Source: Microdochium bolleyi
Taxonomy: Eukaryota; Ascomycota; Sordariomycetes; Xylariales; Microdochiaceae
Direction of reading: 5' to 3'
DNA: 64,000 nucleotides
Assembly: GCA_001566295.1 (NCBI GenBank)
Contig: KQ964259.1
Span: 62,001-126,000, forward strand
Made by a program: the position numbers and the translations under genes. The notes beneath the pieces are model-generated. The model worked only from the letters and a program-made list of their open reading frames with translations. It was not told the DNA's origin and ran no database searches. Of the stretch, positions 35,791 to 47,188 are shown piece after piece (within the stretch, counting starts at the first letter, position 1; each line of letters opens with the position of its first letter).

Positions 35791-36750
35791 ATGGTCTCTC
35801 TCCGCAGCCTGCTTGTCCACGGCCTCCTTGCCGCCACGGGTACCGCCAGCTCTCTCCTGAAGCGGCAGTACCCCGGCCCCGGAAGGGTCACCGGAGACAC
35901 CGGGGTTCATGATCCCACTGTCGTCAAGACCCCGTCCGGGTCCTACATCCTCGCCCACACTGGCGACAACATCTCCCTCAAGACGTCTACCGACCGCACC
36001 GCGTGGCGCAACGCTGGCGCCGTCTTCCCTAACGGCGCTCCGTGGACTACCACCTACACTGGCGGCAGCAAGAACCTCTGGGCGCCCGATATCTCGTACC
36101 GCAACGGCAGATACTACCTGTACTACTCGGCCTCGACCTTCGGCTCCTCGCGCTCCGCTATCTTCCTCGCCACCAGCTCCACCGGCGCGTCCGGCTCCTG
36201 GACCAACCAGGGCGTCGTCATAGAGTCCACGGCCTCGAGCAACTGGAACGCCATCGACCCGAACCTCATTGTCGATGCGCAAGGCAAGTGGTGGTTGAGC
36301 TTCGGGTCCTTCTGGTCCGGCCTCAAGATGATCTCGATCGACCCCAGCACGGGCAAGCGGTCGGGCAGCAACCTCCTCTCGATCGCCGCGCGGCCCAACA
36401 ACGGCGGCGCCGTCGAAGCGCCTTACATCACCCGCCGCGGCAACTGGTACTACCTCTGGGCCTCGTTCGACAAGTGCTGCAACGGCGCGGCCAGCACGTA
36501 CCGCATCATGGTCGGCCGCTCCAACAGCGTCACGGGCCCCTTTGTCGACAAGAACGGCGTCAACATGATGAACGGCGGCGGCACGCAGGTCATGGCCAGC
36601 CACGGCTCGATCCACGGGCCGGGCCACAACGCAGTGTTCACGGATTCTGATGCCGATGTACTGGTGTACCACTACTACGCCGACAACGGAGTGTCTCTCC
36701 TTGGTATCAACCTCATCCGCTACGACAACGACTGGCCGGTGGCCTACTGA
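35791..36750 (+). CDS. endo-1,5-alpha-L-arabinanase, glycoside hydrolase family 43
   Basis: Predicted 319-residue, single-exon secreted enzyme that cuts alpha-1,5-linked arabinan, a side chain of pectin. Residues 1-19 are a signal peptide; a Lys-Arg at 24-25 is a likely Kex2 processing site before the mature N-terminus. The five-bladed propeller catalytic residues are visible: Asp in VHDPTVVKTPSG (general base), Asp in WNAIDPNLIVDA (pKa modulator) and Glu in VEAPYITRRGNWYYLW (general acid). Other landmarks are NLWAPDISYRNGRYYLYYSAS and GPGHNAVFTD. The length is typical of fungal AbnA-type enzymes. A long open frame on the opposite strand is a shadow of GC-rich coding sequence. The gene implies growth on plant cell wall material. 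Confidence 0.96.
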   Translation: MVSLRSLLVHGLLAATGTASSLLKRQYPGPGRVTGDTGVHDPTVVKTPSGSYILAHTGDNISLKTSTDRTAWRNAGAVFPNGAPWTTTYTGGSKNLWAPDISYRNGRYYLYYSASTFGSSRSAIFLATSSTGASGSWTNQGVVIESTASSNWNAIDPNLIVDAQGKWWLSFGSFWSGLKMISIDPSTGKRSGSNLLSIAARPNNGGAVEAPYITRRGNWYYLWASFDKCCNGAASTYRIMVGRSNSVTGPFVDKNGVNMMNGGGTQVMASHGSIHGPGHNAVFTDSDADVLVYHYYADNGVSLLGINLIRYDNDWPVAY

Positions 36751-37107
36751 GAGAGGCTCGAGGGATTTGCACACCTCACTTGGAGCTTGCGGACAGGCAC
36801 ATTCTTTGGACATAGTCATTATAGCTAGTTTGTATATACCACAGCCGAAATACTGCGCATAGCGTCGTGCACTGCCCAATGAAACATAAACGTCTTTGCC
36901 TCGTAATCGTTTTGCTCGTGTGACGAAGTGCAGTACCAACAACACAGATGCCGTACCCGGGCGCAGACGTTTCCATTCTGCTCAAATAATCAATTGCATT
37001 GTCATCATTCCAGTGTGACCTTCCTCGACAAAGGGCTCAGCTGGACCCCTTCCTAAATGGGAGCAAGACTTTTCAAGGCTCACTTCCAAAGTCAATATGA
37101 CCACTAA
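36751..37107. other. convergent intergenic region
   Basis: Between the 3' ends of the arabinanase and the C2H2 factor. No feature recognised. Confidence 0.5.
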
Positions 37108-38261
37108 TCACAACCAGAAACGCTGGTCGTCTGGCGCCGTCGCGTGGTTGTCCGTCTCCCAGCCGATCCTCGCTTGCACCGAGAACTGCTCCAGCAGTGA
37201 CGCCGCGAATCCTGGGTCCGAGTACGCTTCGCGCTGGAATTGGACCTCCCCGAGGCTCACATGGCGGCGGTTCTCGTAGCTGTTGGTTTCGGACGCGGCA
37301 GGGGCAGCTGCGTGCGCGCTGGTGTCGATGACACCGGGTGTGGGCTTGCTCGTCCGGACCTCGGCGTCCTGCCTGGATATATCGGCCAGGATATCTTCGA
37401 GCTTCTTCAGCCGCTTCATAATGTCGTCGCTCTGCTCGCTGCTGGCACGCCTCGGTGCTGGGGCGGTGGTATGCGCATTGTGGGGATTGGACGCCAGCTC
37501 GGGCTGCCGCATCACGGCTCGCAGCTCTTGATCTACATCGAAACCTGCGAGGAGACGGTCAGCATGACTACAGGCGAGTCTCTGGAGAGAAGATCTGGGA
37601 GAAATTCACCATTCTTCACAAGGATGTGCTCGAGATACCTCGCCCTCACAGAGAGCGGCAATTGTGATGGATTCGCTAGTTCTCTCTGGGAGACAGGTGT
37701 TGGAGGTAAGGAGACCAACTCTGGCGGGGACAGCGCCAGGCACTCATTGTCGCTTTTGACAGATGAACTGCCCGTTGGCGTAGAGCTCCTCGACATTGAT
37801 GCAGAAGCTGTTGGCTCCGGAAGAGGCTGCGCGCAATCAGCAGCAGCAGCACTGTTCTGGCGTCGTCGCTGGTACTCCTCATCGCAGGTCCTCGACCTTG
37901 TGCAGTAAAGGCCAAAAAGGGAGCTGAAGTGGCGTGTCAGCTGGGCGCGGCGGGCAAAGCGCCGGCCACAGCCCCATTGCCCGCGGCCGTCGCCCAGCTC
38001 GCCTCCGCAGACGAAAGGCCTGTCCCCGGAGTGTAGTTTCTCGTGCTCTTTGCAGTCGTGCTGCCTCGTGAAGGTCCTGTCGCATTGTGAGCAGCTAAAT
38101 GGTCGGATGTCGCCATGGGTGCGCAGGTGGGATCGTAGGTTGAATGATCGGGTGAACTTCTTGGGGCAGAGAGTGCACTGGAGAGTTGCCGAGCGCTTCT
38201 GGCGGGCTCGGTACCGAGAAGAAGCTGGGGTGCTCGGAATCGGCTGCAGTAGCTCGGCCAT
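37108..38261 (-). CDS. Crz1-like C2H2 zinc-finger transcription factor
   Basis: Predicted 362-residue nuclear factor. Minus-strand exons are 38261-37610 and 37544-37108 around a 65-base intron. The junction turns the frame into VKNGFDVDQELRAVMRQP, which reads smoothly. Three zinc fingers lie at about residues 29-49 (LQCTLCPKKFTRSFNLRSH), 57-77 (FSCSQCDRTFTRQHDCKEH) and 85-111, the last expanded with a GGELGDGRGQWGCGRRF insertion. This finger set is characteristic of calcineurin-responsive Crz1-type factors. The protein is shorter than Crz1 itself and lacks an obvious long N-terminal Gln-rich region, so it is a relative rather than a confident orthologue. A Ser/Pro-rich segment (residues 140-190) and a C-terminal helix follow. 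Its upstream region carries the dense CACAGGCTCA array. Confidence 0.85.
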
Positions 38262-40215
38262 TGGGGGTGTCGATGATGTCGTGACAGGTCTTGACGAGAC
38301 TGAGCAATAAAGGAGTAGTTTCAAGTTGCTGAGACTCGCTGGAATGACGAATTGGCATTGACTCTGGAAATAAAACAAAAAGGCGTCCAGGGGCCAGGAG
38401 CTGAGGGGCTCTGTGCATCGCCACGACGTATGGCGACGCCCTCCCTCGAGGGCTGCACAGGCCCAGTGCCCAACAACAGACACGACACAGGCCCAATGCT
38501 TGGCTCTTGCTGACGCTGCAGCTGGTTTGCTCTGCTGTCGTTGGCTCGGTGCGTCACTGGTTGCTCCCCTTGATGGCACGATTCGCCAGACTACGTACTG
38601 CGTAATGAATGGCCAGCTCCCTCACAGGGGTTTCTACACTTTCTGTTCTGCACAGGCTCGGTGCGAGGACATGCATGCACAGGCTCAATCCCACAAGATG
38701 CCCGCTTGCAGTCAGTGACGTACGGGGAGCAGAAGCAGGCATCCTGCAGTGGCTCGACGCCCCGCTCGTCTACGCTGAACGACTCACACGCTCTTGAAGC
38801 TCAACTGCAGAGACAGAGAGCACATACTCAAGATCCGGCTGCGCTCAAGCTGAGTGTGGAAGCGGAAGAGCTTGTGCATTGTCACTTTAAGTCACTGACA
38901 GAGAGACGGACTGCCACTTGTCTGGTGTCGTGGTAGGGCACAGCCCTTTTGGGATTGCACAGCCCCCTGGCGAGCGATGACGCCGCATCACTTTCTTACA
39001 CCTGCACAGGCGCACTCTTTCTGATCCATGCTTTCGTGGCCCGCCCAGTCATCCGCAGTTTCCTGGCGGGCGCTCCCGTCGTGGCTGCACAGGCTCACTC
39101 GGGACCCAGATCCCTCCGCCCGCTTGGCAACATCTTTCGTCTTCTTCCATGCACCTCCCACCGCAGCTGCACAGGCTCACTCGCAAGGCTTTGGTCGCCA
39201 CCCTCGGGCTGAGCTGAGCACAGGCTCACTCTGGCCTGACGCTGTCTCATAAGCAGCTTCTTGCCCACCGGCATGTGTCCCACCCTACGATTTTGCTTGC
39301 ACAGGCTCACTTGCCTTCAACACCCCTGTCTCACACAAAGCCTTTCACCCCGCCCGACGACGACAGCATGTAAGGCGAGGTAGAGGGATCGGACGCTGAC
39401 GGGCCGCTTGTCTAGCTCAGGTCCCATGCGTGGTCAACCACACAGGCACGCTCGCAGCCTTTGTCCTCCTGAGCGCATCTTGCACAGGCCCCTTCCCCTT
39501 TTCCCTTTGCCTCTCCTCTCCCACGCGAATTTCTGAACACTGAGCAGTCCCTGGTGCAACTCTCGCGTGTCGACACAGTAAGGCCCAGTGCAGTGACGTC
39601 TCTGGGGAGGCCAATGTTGGCACCTGCCAATCGCAGGTCGATGGATTACTTCGGGCCTGTGTTGAAGTTGTCAAGCACAGGCCGCCTTAGCGTCCGCACC
39701 TTGCACAGGCTCACTTTTTGTCGCAGGACCCTAGGGGTCGCACATTTCACACCTTGCCAGGGCCAAGTCCCGCGACACCATCAACACATCCCACCACAAG
39801 CAGCAGCCGGTGCCTGTGTACGCAATTGTGCACCGCAGATTCGCCCGCCGTGGCGTTGAGTGAGCCTGTGCAGCCGCTGGCGAGCACTGGCTCAATCATT
39901 TCCGCAGGCTCGAAGCCTGTGCAAGCATGGCCGCCCGCCATGTGCTAGATCTCGCATATATCAGGGCCGCCCACATCTTGTGCATTCTCGACCTTGCAAT
40001 GAACTTGCCCACGAACAGCACAAAGGCATTGTATTGGTTTTCCTCTCCTACAAGCATCTCCAAAAAACCAACCAGCTCGCAATCGTTGATCGATCGCGCA
40101 CCACTACGCACAAGCACATCCACTTCTCAGCCCCTTGCAACTTCGTTCACCCACACCGCCGACGCTCAGCAACAAGCTCTACGAATCTTCCCATCTCAGC
40201 ACGAGCCCAAGTGCC
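38262..40215. promoter_or_regulatory. divergent upstream region with CACAGGC motif array
   Basis: Shared upstream region of the Crz1-like factor (minus) and a small membrane protein gene (plus). The heptamer CACAGGC occurs on the plus strand at 38456, 38486, 38651, 38678, 39005, 39088, 39170, 39219, 39300, 39441, 39483, 39676 and 39704. It occurs on the minus strand at 39655, 39812, 39864 and 39915. Seven copies extend to CACAGGCTCA, most often preceded by TG or GC. Spacing is irregular and the flanks differ, so this is not a simple tandem repeat. It behaves like a field of binding sites or a decayed minisatellite. Confidence 0.75.
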
Positions 40216-40964
40216 ATGATGTCGGAAGAGCTCCTCTGTGCAATCATCGTCGGTGCTGTCCAGATTGGACTGAACCTGGCCGCCATGGTCCAACGTTACT
40301 ATATCTCCAGCAGGCCGAGGAGTAAGTCCGACTCCTCTAATCCTTGTAATCTTCCTTTTCACACTCATCATCCGCTCCGCTCCGCTCCTCTTGTACTCTT
40401 CACATCGCTCCTTACATACAAATCTAACTCAACTCGTCTTCTCAGATGCAAACGTTGAGTCTTACGCACTCTGACCTGACACATCCGAGCTCTCATCTTG
40501 GCCAGCGCTGAAGTGCTTTTGCCATGAAATCTCCAGTCCAACGAACCACGTCGCAGAAGATCCCCACACCCCCCACGCCCGGCCAGTGTAGAAGTGGTAT
40601 AGGGATCAGGAAAAAGAGTAAAAGCAATACTTTCCAGCAAATCATGTAGACAATGTACAATTTCGTTCCCCATTCCGTCTAGGAGCCGGGTCCCGGTGCC
40701 CTGGATCTGATACATATAATCAGCGTTGACCTGGATTATCGTCGGCACTCTAGATACTCGCTGGATTTCAAAGCTTTCTGTCGTTGCCATTTTCTCCTCT
40801 TAGTGGGCTAGTGTTAGTTTCAACGCTGACGTCAGCTCCCACTAGACGCAGACACCGAAGCACAGCGCTCGCGTGCCGGCACGCCTAAGATCTCTATCGA
40901 AGGGACTTCAGAGCCTGCGACGCCCATCATTCACGACATGGGCATCCAAACACCACCGTTGTAG
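40216..40964 (+). CDS. small single-pass membrane protein (tentative)
   Basis: Tentative gene. Exon 1, 40216-40321, encodes a Met-Met start and one hydrophobic helix (LLCAIIVGAVQIGLNLAAMV) followed by a basic Gln-Arg-Tyr-Tyr segment. A consensus GTAAGT donor follows. A terminal exon at 40852-40964 in matching phase would give a 72-residue protein ending in a hydrophilic Thr/Pro-rich tail (KISIEGTSEPATPIIHDMG). A 124-base alternative intron ending at 40445 (CTTCTCAG) is also in phase. It could either end the protein at 44 residues or add a three-codon micro-exon before a late acceptor at about 40834. No family recognised. Confidence 0.35.
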
Positions 40965-42483
40965 CCACTCCGCAGAGCTTACATGACGAATAGCGCGAGT
41001 TACCAGACCCCACAGGGGTGGGACAACGCGTACATGACTGCAGGAGAACGCTGGCGGCAGTCCGGCAGAGAGTCGGAAGTCACAGCATTATGATCCTGAT
41101 ACATGCAAACGGGAAGATTATAAACGGATTGGGTGACGGAACGACCAAATTGTTGATACTTGTTGTTGACTATGTTATGTCCGACAGTCCGGTGGAAATG
41201 TTGATTGAGCCGGACAGGCTCGAGGGAGTTTGATGCCTTTTGTTCTTTCTTTAGATAGAATCAGGAAGCAATTCGAAACAATACCACTCACAGTGATCAG
41301 CGCTGTTCATCACTTGAGGCGACCGTGTGGTGCAAGTCTCGTAGTTGTGCTCATTTTCGCGGTGATTGTACCCAGCTGGCATACTGAATTATACCAGATC
41401 CAGCCAGACACAGGCAAGAGACGGATTGTGTGGCTCATGGCCTTGTGGCAGTCCAACCCGTCCGTCGCGCGCAAGTGGTTCGCACGATCAACGATTGACT
41501 CAGTTGTCTCGCTCTCAGGCGGACTGTGCTTGGCGTAGGTAAACAACCTGCACGATCAACCATCAGCGCACGACCAGGAAACCCGTCGGATTCTGTTGCG
41601 AATGCTGGCTGCTGAACCAACGCAGTAGCTTCATTTGACACAGAATCTGGCATGCTTTCATGGAGACTCCGATCAAGAGCCGGTGAAGAAATGCTGATAC
41701 GGGAGATGACCTGGGAGCTAACTCTTCAGCTGAGGCGTTTGAAACAATGGTCGCATGTCGCCGCGCCAGCGGCCCAAGGCTGGCGTGTCCTGGACCAGCG
41801 CCTCATTCTATCAGCAGGAAGACCCAATCGAGGGAGGCCCACATGGGGGCCCTATGGTGCGAACCTCACGTCAAGACCACGGGGGCGATTTGAGCCCGGG
41901 CACGCGCGCGCATGGCACTGCCACAATATGTCAAGACGGCATTTGCCAAGTCGCGGACATAAGCTGCAGATGGGATATACTCGGGCGGCCGCGCTGACAT
42001 CCAAGGCTGGCGCTTGGCGCATCCGTACCCTGGCTGTTTCCTATTCCTGGTGGCTTCGAACATGCGGCTGAGTGGGAGTGACCCTGGGCCCGGCCGGGAC
42101 GGCAACTTCTGACCAATCAAGACCCCCCGCCGGATCCTCTGCCAACATCGCCAAGAGAGCCGCAGACATGCAGATTAGACAAGGTCAGCATGAACCTTGG
42201 TGGAGAAACTAAAGATAGCAAAGTATTTTCGGTGTTCCTGCCGAGTGCTTTGTCGTGATAGTTATTGACATCAGACGAGGTGTTCTGGTGGTGATTGTAT
42301 AAGTAGGCTGGATAATTCCGCAGAATGACAGAAGGAGAGAAGAGACACATCTCACCAACCCGCTTTCTCCTTTGTGCCTTTCCTATCTATTTTCCTCATC
42401 TCTATACTCTTTTTTCACGTCTCCAACTTCATTCTTCAGAACACTTAGAACTTTCTTGTTATTTTTCTCTCCACCTTCTCATC
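40965..42483. other. intergenic region, promoter of the natterin-like gene at its right end
   Basis: Only short unsupported frames. From about 42360 to the start codon the plus strand is strongly pyrimidine-rich, a common feature of highly expressed fungal 5' leaders. Confidence 0.5.
42298..42304 (+). promoter_or_regulatory. TATA-like element of the natterin-like gene
   Basis: TATAAGT in the context TTGTATAAGTAGGC, about 186 bases 5' of the start codon and just upstream of a pyrimidine-rich leader. Inferred core promoter. Confidence 0.4.
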
Positions 42484-43658
42484 ATGAAGTTCATCTACGC
42501 ACTCATGGCCACCGCGGCCTCGATCGTTTCTGCTTCATGGCCCGACGACATGCTCCAGTCAAGACATCACATTGGCGGGCAGGGCGGCGCAAAATTCTGG
42601 ACCATTGGCGCCGAGGGCGTGACGGTGGACAGGATCCGCGTGTACAAGAAGGATAGCCTGGTTGGGATCAAGACCTGGTTCAGCGACGGCGGCGTCTCGC
42701 TCGTCGGCAGCGAGGACTACACCTCGCACGAGTACACGTTCGACTCGGCCAAGAACGAGGTCATCACCAAGATGACACTCTGGGGCAACGGCAAGGGCAC
42801 ACGAACCGGCCGCCTGTACTTCGAGACGAGCACCGGCGGCAAGTTCGACTGGGGCCAGAACACGGACGGCCAGTCCGAGTACCCCATGAATGTCGGCGAG
42901 GGCATCCTCGTCGGGTGGTCGGGCGGCGCCGGCAAGCAGATCGACAAGCTGTCGCCCATCTTCCTCAAGAAGATGCTGCGGGTCTACTACGACGACCTCA
43001 AGTACTCTGCGTTCGATAAGAGGGACAACCTACGGACCGTGTCGCTCGATGAGGTCAGCTTCTCCTCCAAGGACGTGACCGGCGGCGGCGAGTTCAAGGG
43101 CAAGCGCGAGTTCTCGAGCTCGGCCAGCTGGACCAAGACGTCCGGATCGACCCTCGGCTTCGGTGCCTCCTTCTCAGCTGGTGTCCCCGAGGTGGCCCAG
43201 GTTGAGGTCTCCACGCAGTGGACCATCAGCCAGGAGTCGCAGACTTCCGGATCCAAGACATGGACCAGGGGTCTCGAGTGGTCCCGCACTCCAGACCTGG
43301 ACGTGCTAAAGGGCACCAACAACATCATCTCGTGAGTATCCCCCTTCGAAACGTCCCTCAAATGGTCGTGAGCCCTTGTAGATGGCACACATAACGCTGA
43401 CACATCCGGAATAGCTGCACCGCCGAGGCAAGCGAGGGTACACTAGATCTGGACTGGACCGGTACTCTCAACCTGGTCGTGGACGCTGGCAATGGCGTTG
43501 CGGGACGCAGCTGGAAGGGCCCGGCGCGGGGCCGCGTCAGCAGTGTCGACGTGTCCAAGGTCCACACTGACTGCAAGCTCATCAAGAAGTCGAGCAAGCG
43601 TGAGCACGTCGGCAGCCCTGCAGTCCGGGCCAGACAGATCCTGGCGACTGCCAACTGA
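42484..43658 (+). CDS. jacalin-like lectin plus aerolysin-like protein (natterin type)
   Basis: Predicted 363-residue protein; exons are 42484-43331 and 43415-43658 with an 83-base intron in matching phase. A hydrophobic leader of about 17 residues suggests secretion. Residues about 30-160 have the beta-prism pattern of a jacalin-type mannose-binding lectin: GGQGGAKFW at the start, DRIRVYKKDSLVGIKTWFSD, and a late GEGILVGWSGGAGKQIDKLS. Residues about 165-360 show the alternating Ser/Thr-rich strands of the aerolysin/ETX-MTX2 fold (FSSSASWTKTSGSTLGFGAS, then VSTQWTISQESQTSGSKTW). This is the candidate membrane-insertion segment. The combination matches natterin-like proteins, some of which form pores. 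The gene looks intact; activity, target and toxicity are unknown. Confidence 0.82.
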
Positions 43659-45103
43659 AGTCCGCCCCGAGCTGGAAGCTGCTCCACAGGGTTGGTGAAG
43701 CTCCATCAGCATCCTCTCCTGCACTATATCTTGTTTTGCCTTCTTAGAACTCGCCGTAGCCTGTCCTTATCCTCATAGTTGATCCTTTCAAATGACCATA
43801 TCTTATACCTTACGCGCATAAATGATCGCTTAGCAATCCAAGACCTGGGGAGGGCAAGACTGTCCTGACTAGTCTGACTGCGTCAGGATCAGTAGCCAGG
43901 CCAGTAGCAGGCCAATGGCAGGCCTCCCTGCGCCAATAATGCGTCCTTCCGAGTGCGGTTATACGAAGCCAGGAGACTATGATCTACGTAGCTTGCTGGT
44001 TTCGGACCAGCTGACACTTTCGAATCCTGTGGCTGTTGAACGTCATGGGAACAGCCGCCTTGGACCCGCCTAGCATGCTACAAAACACACTGCGAGAGAC
44101 ACAGACCTACTGCCATGGTCGAACTCAGAGGTCTTGTCGAGTCAATGATGTCACGACTGCTGGCCGAATCACAAAGAAGTAGCCATCTTGCTTGATCAGT
44201 CGAGGAACTCGGTGTTCGGTAGCATTCGATAAGACCCAGGCAGATGTGCTTGTCATCAGTTGTCAGCACGTGGCTCAATACATGGCTTCGAAAGGGAGAC
44301 ACGGGTTGCTCTGGAGTTGAATGGAAGCGTATGCGAGACCGATCAGGGTCCTGTCTTCCACGAGGCATCCGAATAGTGGCTGCCTGCAGACTGACATCAC
44401 GACCCGATGCGGTGGAATGAGCGCCAGCCATATAGCCTCACCCCTGTCGTGAGCCTGGCAGTCTGATCAGATGGTCTGTGCTCTCGAATCATTTGGTTGA
44501 GGGTTGCAGTAGAGCTGACTCGCATTCGCACGCTATACTCACCCCTGGTCTACTCCACGCACTCCGGGCTGTGCCGCCTCAACAGCAGAGGGAGCGAGTG
44601 CGACGGGCGCCACTCCTCGCTTCGTTGGGGCTGTCTGAGCCTTGTCATTGGCTGAAGCATGATGGACGTGCGAATGCGAAGCCTTTCCGTAGGGCTGATG
44701 ATGCACCGCTGCCTGTCAGCTACGACTCCGAGTGCGATCCATGTTGAAGACAGCTTTCAGCGTCCGCGGCGCAGCTTCATGGATGCAAACCAACTATATC
44801 AATGGCGGCTGATTCCTCTGTTCTTATTCTTTCTCATATCCATCATCACAGCACCACAACATCACAACCACCACAACACACTCAGCACACAAAAGTAACA
44901 CTTCTCTCAGCCACAATCAAGGCAATCGGCAAGACATAGGCATTGTATACCTAACGAGACTGAGCTTCAGATCTCCACGACATCAACAACAACAGTCTAC
45001 TGCAACTCTTCAAAGACACCCAACTCCAACCGCATACCACACCTTCCTACATCGTCTTGGCCATCCAAAACACACCAAGGTCTTTTCCATCCAGACATTC
45101 AAA
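43659..45103. other. intergenic region
   Basis: No gene recognised. The last 250 bases are rich in CA-repeat-like sequence (CACAACATCACAACC) and probably form the 5' leader of the monooxygenase. Confidence 0.45.
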
Positions 45104-46566
45104 ATGGTGCACACAGCTATTGTCGTCGGCGGTGGCCCCGTTGGTCTCATTGCCGCCCATGCCCTCTCCCGCGCCGGCATCGACTTCCTGCTGCTCGAGA
45201 GCCGGCCCGACATCATCATCAACACTGGCTCCGACCTCGTCCTCAACAACACAGGCATGCGTGTCCTTAACCAGCTCGGCCTCCTCGACACCCTGGACAC
45301 TGTCAGCACAACCCTGAACGAGATCCAGCGCATCGATCACAAGGGCAACAACATCGGCCACGTCAACTTCCTCAGGCACGAGAAGGAGTTGTAAGTCTAT
45401 TGTTGCCTCCACCCCAGAAATTGCAGCACGGAAACGACTAACATACAGCCGCCTCTCTCCTCAGCTTCGGCACAGCACCCTGTGTCCTCAGCCGTCACGA
45501 CCTGACCAAGGTCTTCTACGACAGCCTCCCCGAGTCCACAAAAGCCCGCCTCCACCCCAACAAGCGCGTCGCCACCATCACCTCGAATGCCAACGACGAC
45601 GGTGTCATCATCACCTGCAAGGACGGCAGCACCTTCGAGACGCGCCTCGTCATCGCGGCTGACGGCGCCCACAGCATCGTCCGCCAGCAGATGCGTGACC
45701 TCACCATCAGCCACAACGCCTCCCTCCCCGCCGACGCCACTCCCGCGCCCGTCAACGAGGAGCAGCCATACCTCACCACCTTCCGCTGCCTGTGGGTGCG
45801 CATGCCCTCAGTTCCGTCCATCCCTGTAGGCACCACCAGCGAGACCCACGGGCCCGGAGCGACCACGCAGCTCTTTGCCGCCGATGACACGACCGTCACG
45901 GGCGTCTACGAGCGCCTCGACACACCCACAAAGGAGCGCGTGCGGTGGACCCAGGCCGACCAGGACGCCTGCATCGCCAAATGGGGCCATCTGCCCATCG
46001 CCAAGGGCAGCGCTGTGACCCTCGGCGAGGCCTACGCCGCGCGCACAGAGGCCGGGCTCGTCAGCCTCGAGGAGGGCGTCGTCGACAACTGGAGCTTCGA
46101 CGGGCGCGTCGTGCTCACGGGCGACTCGGCGCACAAGTTCACACCGAGCACAGGCGCGGGCTGCAACAACGGCATCGTCGACATTGTCGCGCTCGTCAAC
46201 GAGCTCTACACCGTGCTGCCCTCGTCGGCCTCGGCCGAGTCCGCGGCCAGGACCCCGACGAAAGTCGACGTCGCCGCCGCGCTGCAGCGGTACCAGCGCA
46301 AGCGCCACGCCGCCGTCGTCAGCGGGTGCGCCATCTCGGGCAACGCGACCAAGGCCGCCACCTGGGCCGACTGGCCGACGTCCATGGTCGACCGCTATCT
46401 CATCTCAATCCAATTCCTGCAGCGCTACATGGCCGGCAAGGCCGCGAGGCAGGCGACGGCCAAGACGCCTGTGTTCGAGTTCATCGAAGGGGAGGACCGC
46501 GCCGGCGGCAGCGTGCCCTGGGTCAAGAAGATGAAGCCCCTGCAACGCGCCGTGGCCGTGCTCTAA
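45104..46566 (+). CDS. FAD-dependent monooxygenase, PHBH-like fold
   Basis: Predicted 462-residue flavin monooxygenase. Exons are 45104-45390 and 45465-46566; the intron is 74 bases. The acceptor at 45464 was preferred over one at 45450 because it restores FGTAPCVLSRHDLTK. Motifs: GGGPVG at residues 9-14, the acidic residue ending strand 2 (LLLESRP), DG motif ADGAHSIVRQQM, and the FAD motif GDSAHKFTPSTGAGCNNGIVD. The Cys-Asn-Asn within that motif is close to the pattern of fungal epoxidase/hydroxylase enzymes used in meroterpenoid and indole-diterpene pathways, but no terpene synthase or PKS is in the window. The C-terminal 60 residues may form an amphipathic membrane-contact region. Distinct from the phenol-hydroxylase type at 16-18 kb. 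Substrate unknown. Confidence 0.9.
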
Positions 46567-47188
46567 ACCTGGGGAGCAGGGATAACGGGTAATGATTTGT
46601 TTTGATACATGCTTTTTTCCCTTGTAACACGAATGGGTTTGGATTTGAAGTGTCCGAGCGGGCGTTCCGGAAAGATTTAGATCTTGTTGTTGTTTTGAGC
46701 GAGCTTGAACTTGTTTTTTAGAACTAGACAAATCAGTTAGTAACTTTTCAATGATATGACTTATGCTCTTGAAAATGCACTGCCGCGTACCACCGTGTGG
46801 ACCCCTCCGGATGGAAATTGGGCTTTGACCTCCTGCCAGACTGAAGAGCCTTTTATTTGGGTCATCAAGCAGCCAGACAATGTCAATGCAAAGTTAGCCG
46901 CGGAGTCGAATACCCCCCCCGGTGTACCCAGTGGGGGGACAGGGTTAGTCGTTGATTTTCTTGTTATAGAGAACATCACAAGTACAGCGCACGTGCTGAG
47001 CACAAATAATGAGACAAGTAAATGAACAAGATCATTGAATATTGACTCGAATCCCGCGGAGCGCGGTAGACTAATAGGTATTACATTATCGGCAAGCCCT
47101 GTCCCAGTTGTCCCATGTTTGGGGCGGGTCGCGGGCACCGTGAGAAGAAGTAATGAGTATCCTGCACCGTACACGCTTGGCCACGAGC
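46567..47188. other. convergent intergenic region
   Basis: Between the 3' ends of the monooxygenase and the CHRD protein. Contains a run of C followed by G-rich sequence near 46915. No gene recognised. Confidence 0.5.

Noticed and set aside
35623..36945. 440-codon open frame opposite the arabinanase
   Set aside because: It is an antisense shadow of GC-rich coding sequence: Val/Ala/Gly/Arg-biased with no domain, while the plus-strand frame carries complete GH43 motifs.
40368..40790. 140-codon minus-strand frame within the long intron of the small membrane gene
   Set aside because: Begins plausibly but becomes Arg-rich without a domain; equally explained by chance. Not listed as a gene.
44478..44898. 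Short frames before the 45.1 kb monooxygenase as an extra 5' exon
   Set aside because: The start at 45104 already gives a normal N-terminus right before the GGGPVG motif; no donor with fitting phase was found upstream.
47036..47090. tRNA-like 3' arm on the minus strand (GGGATTCGAGTC)
   Set aside because: No matching acceptor stem or anticodon arm could be folded by eye.
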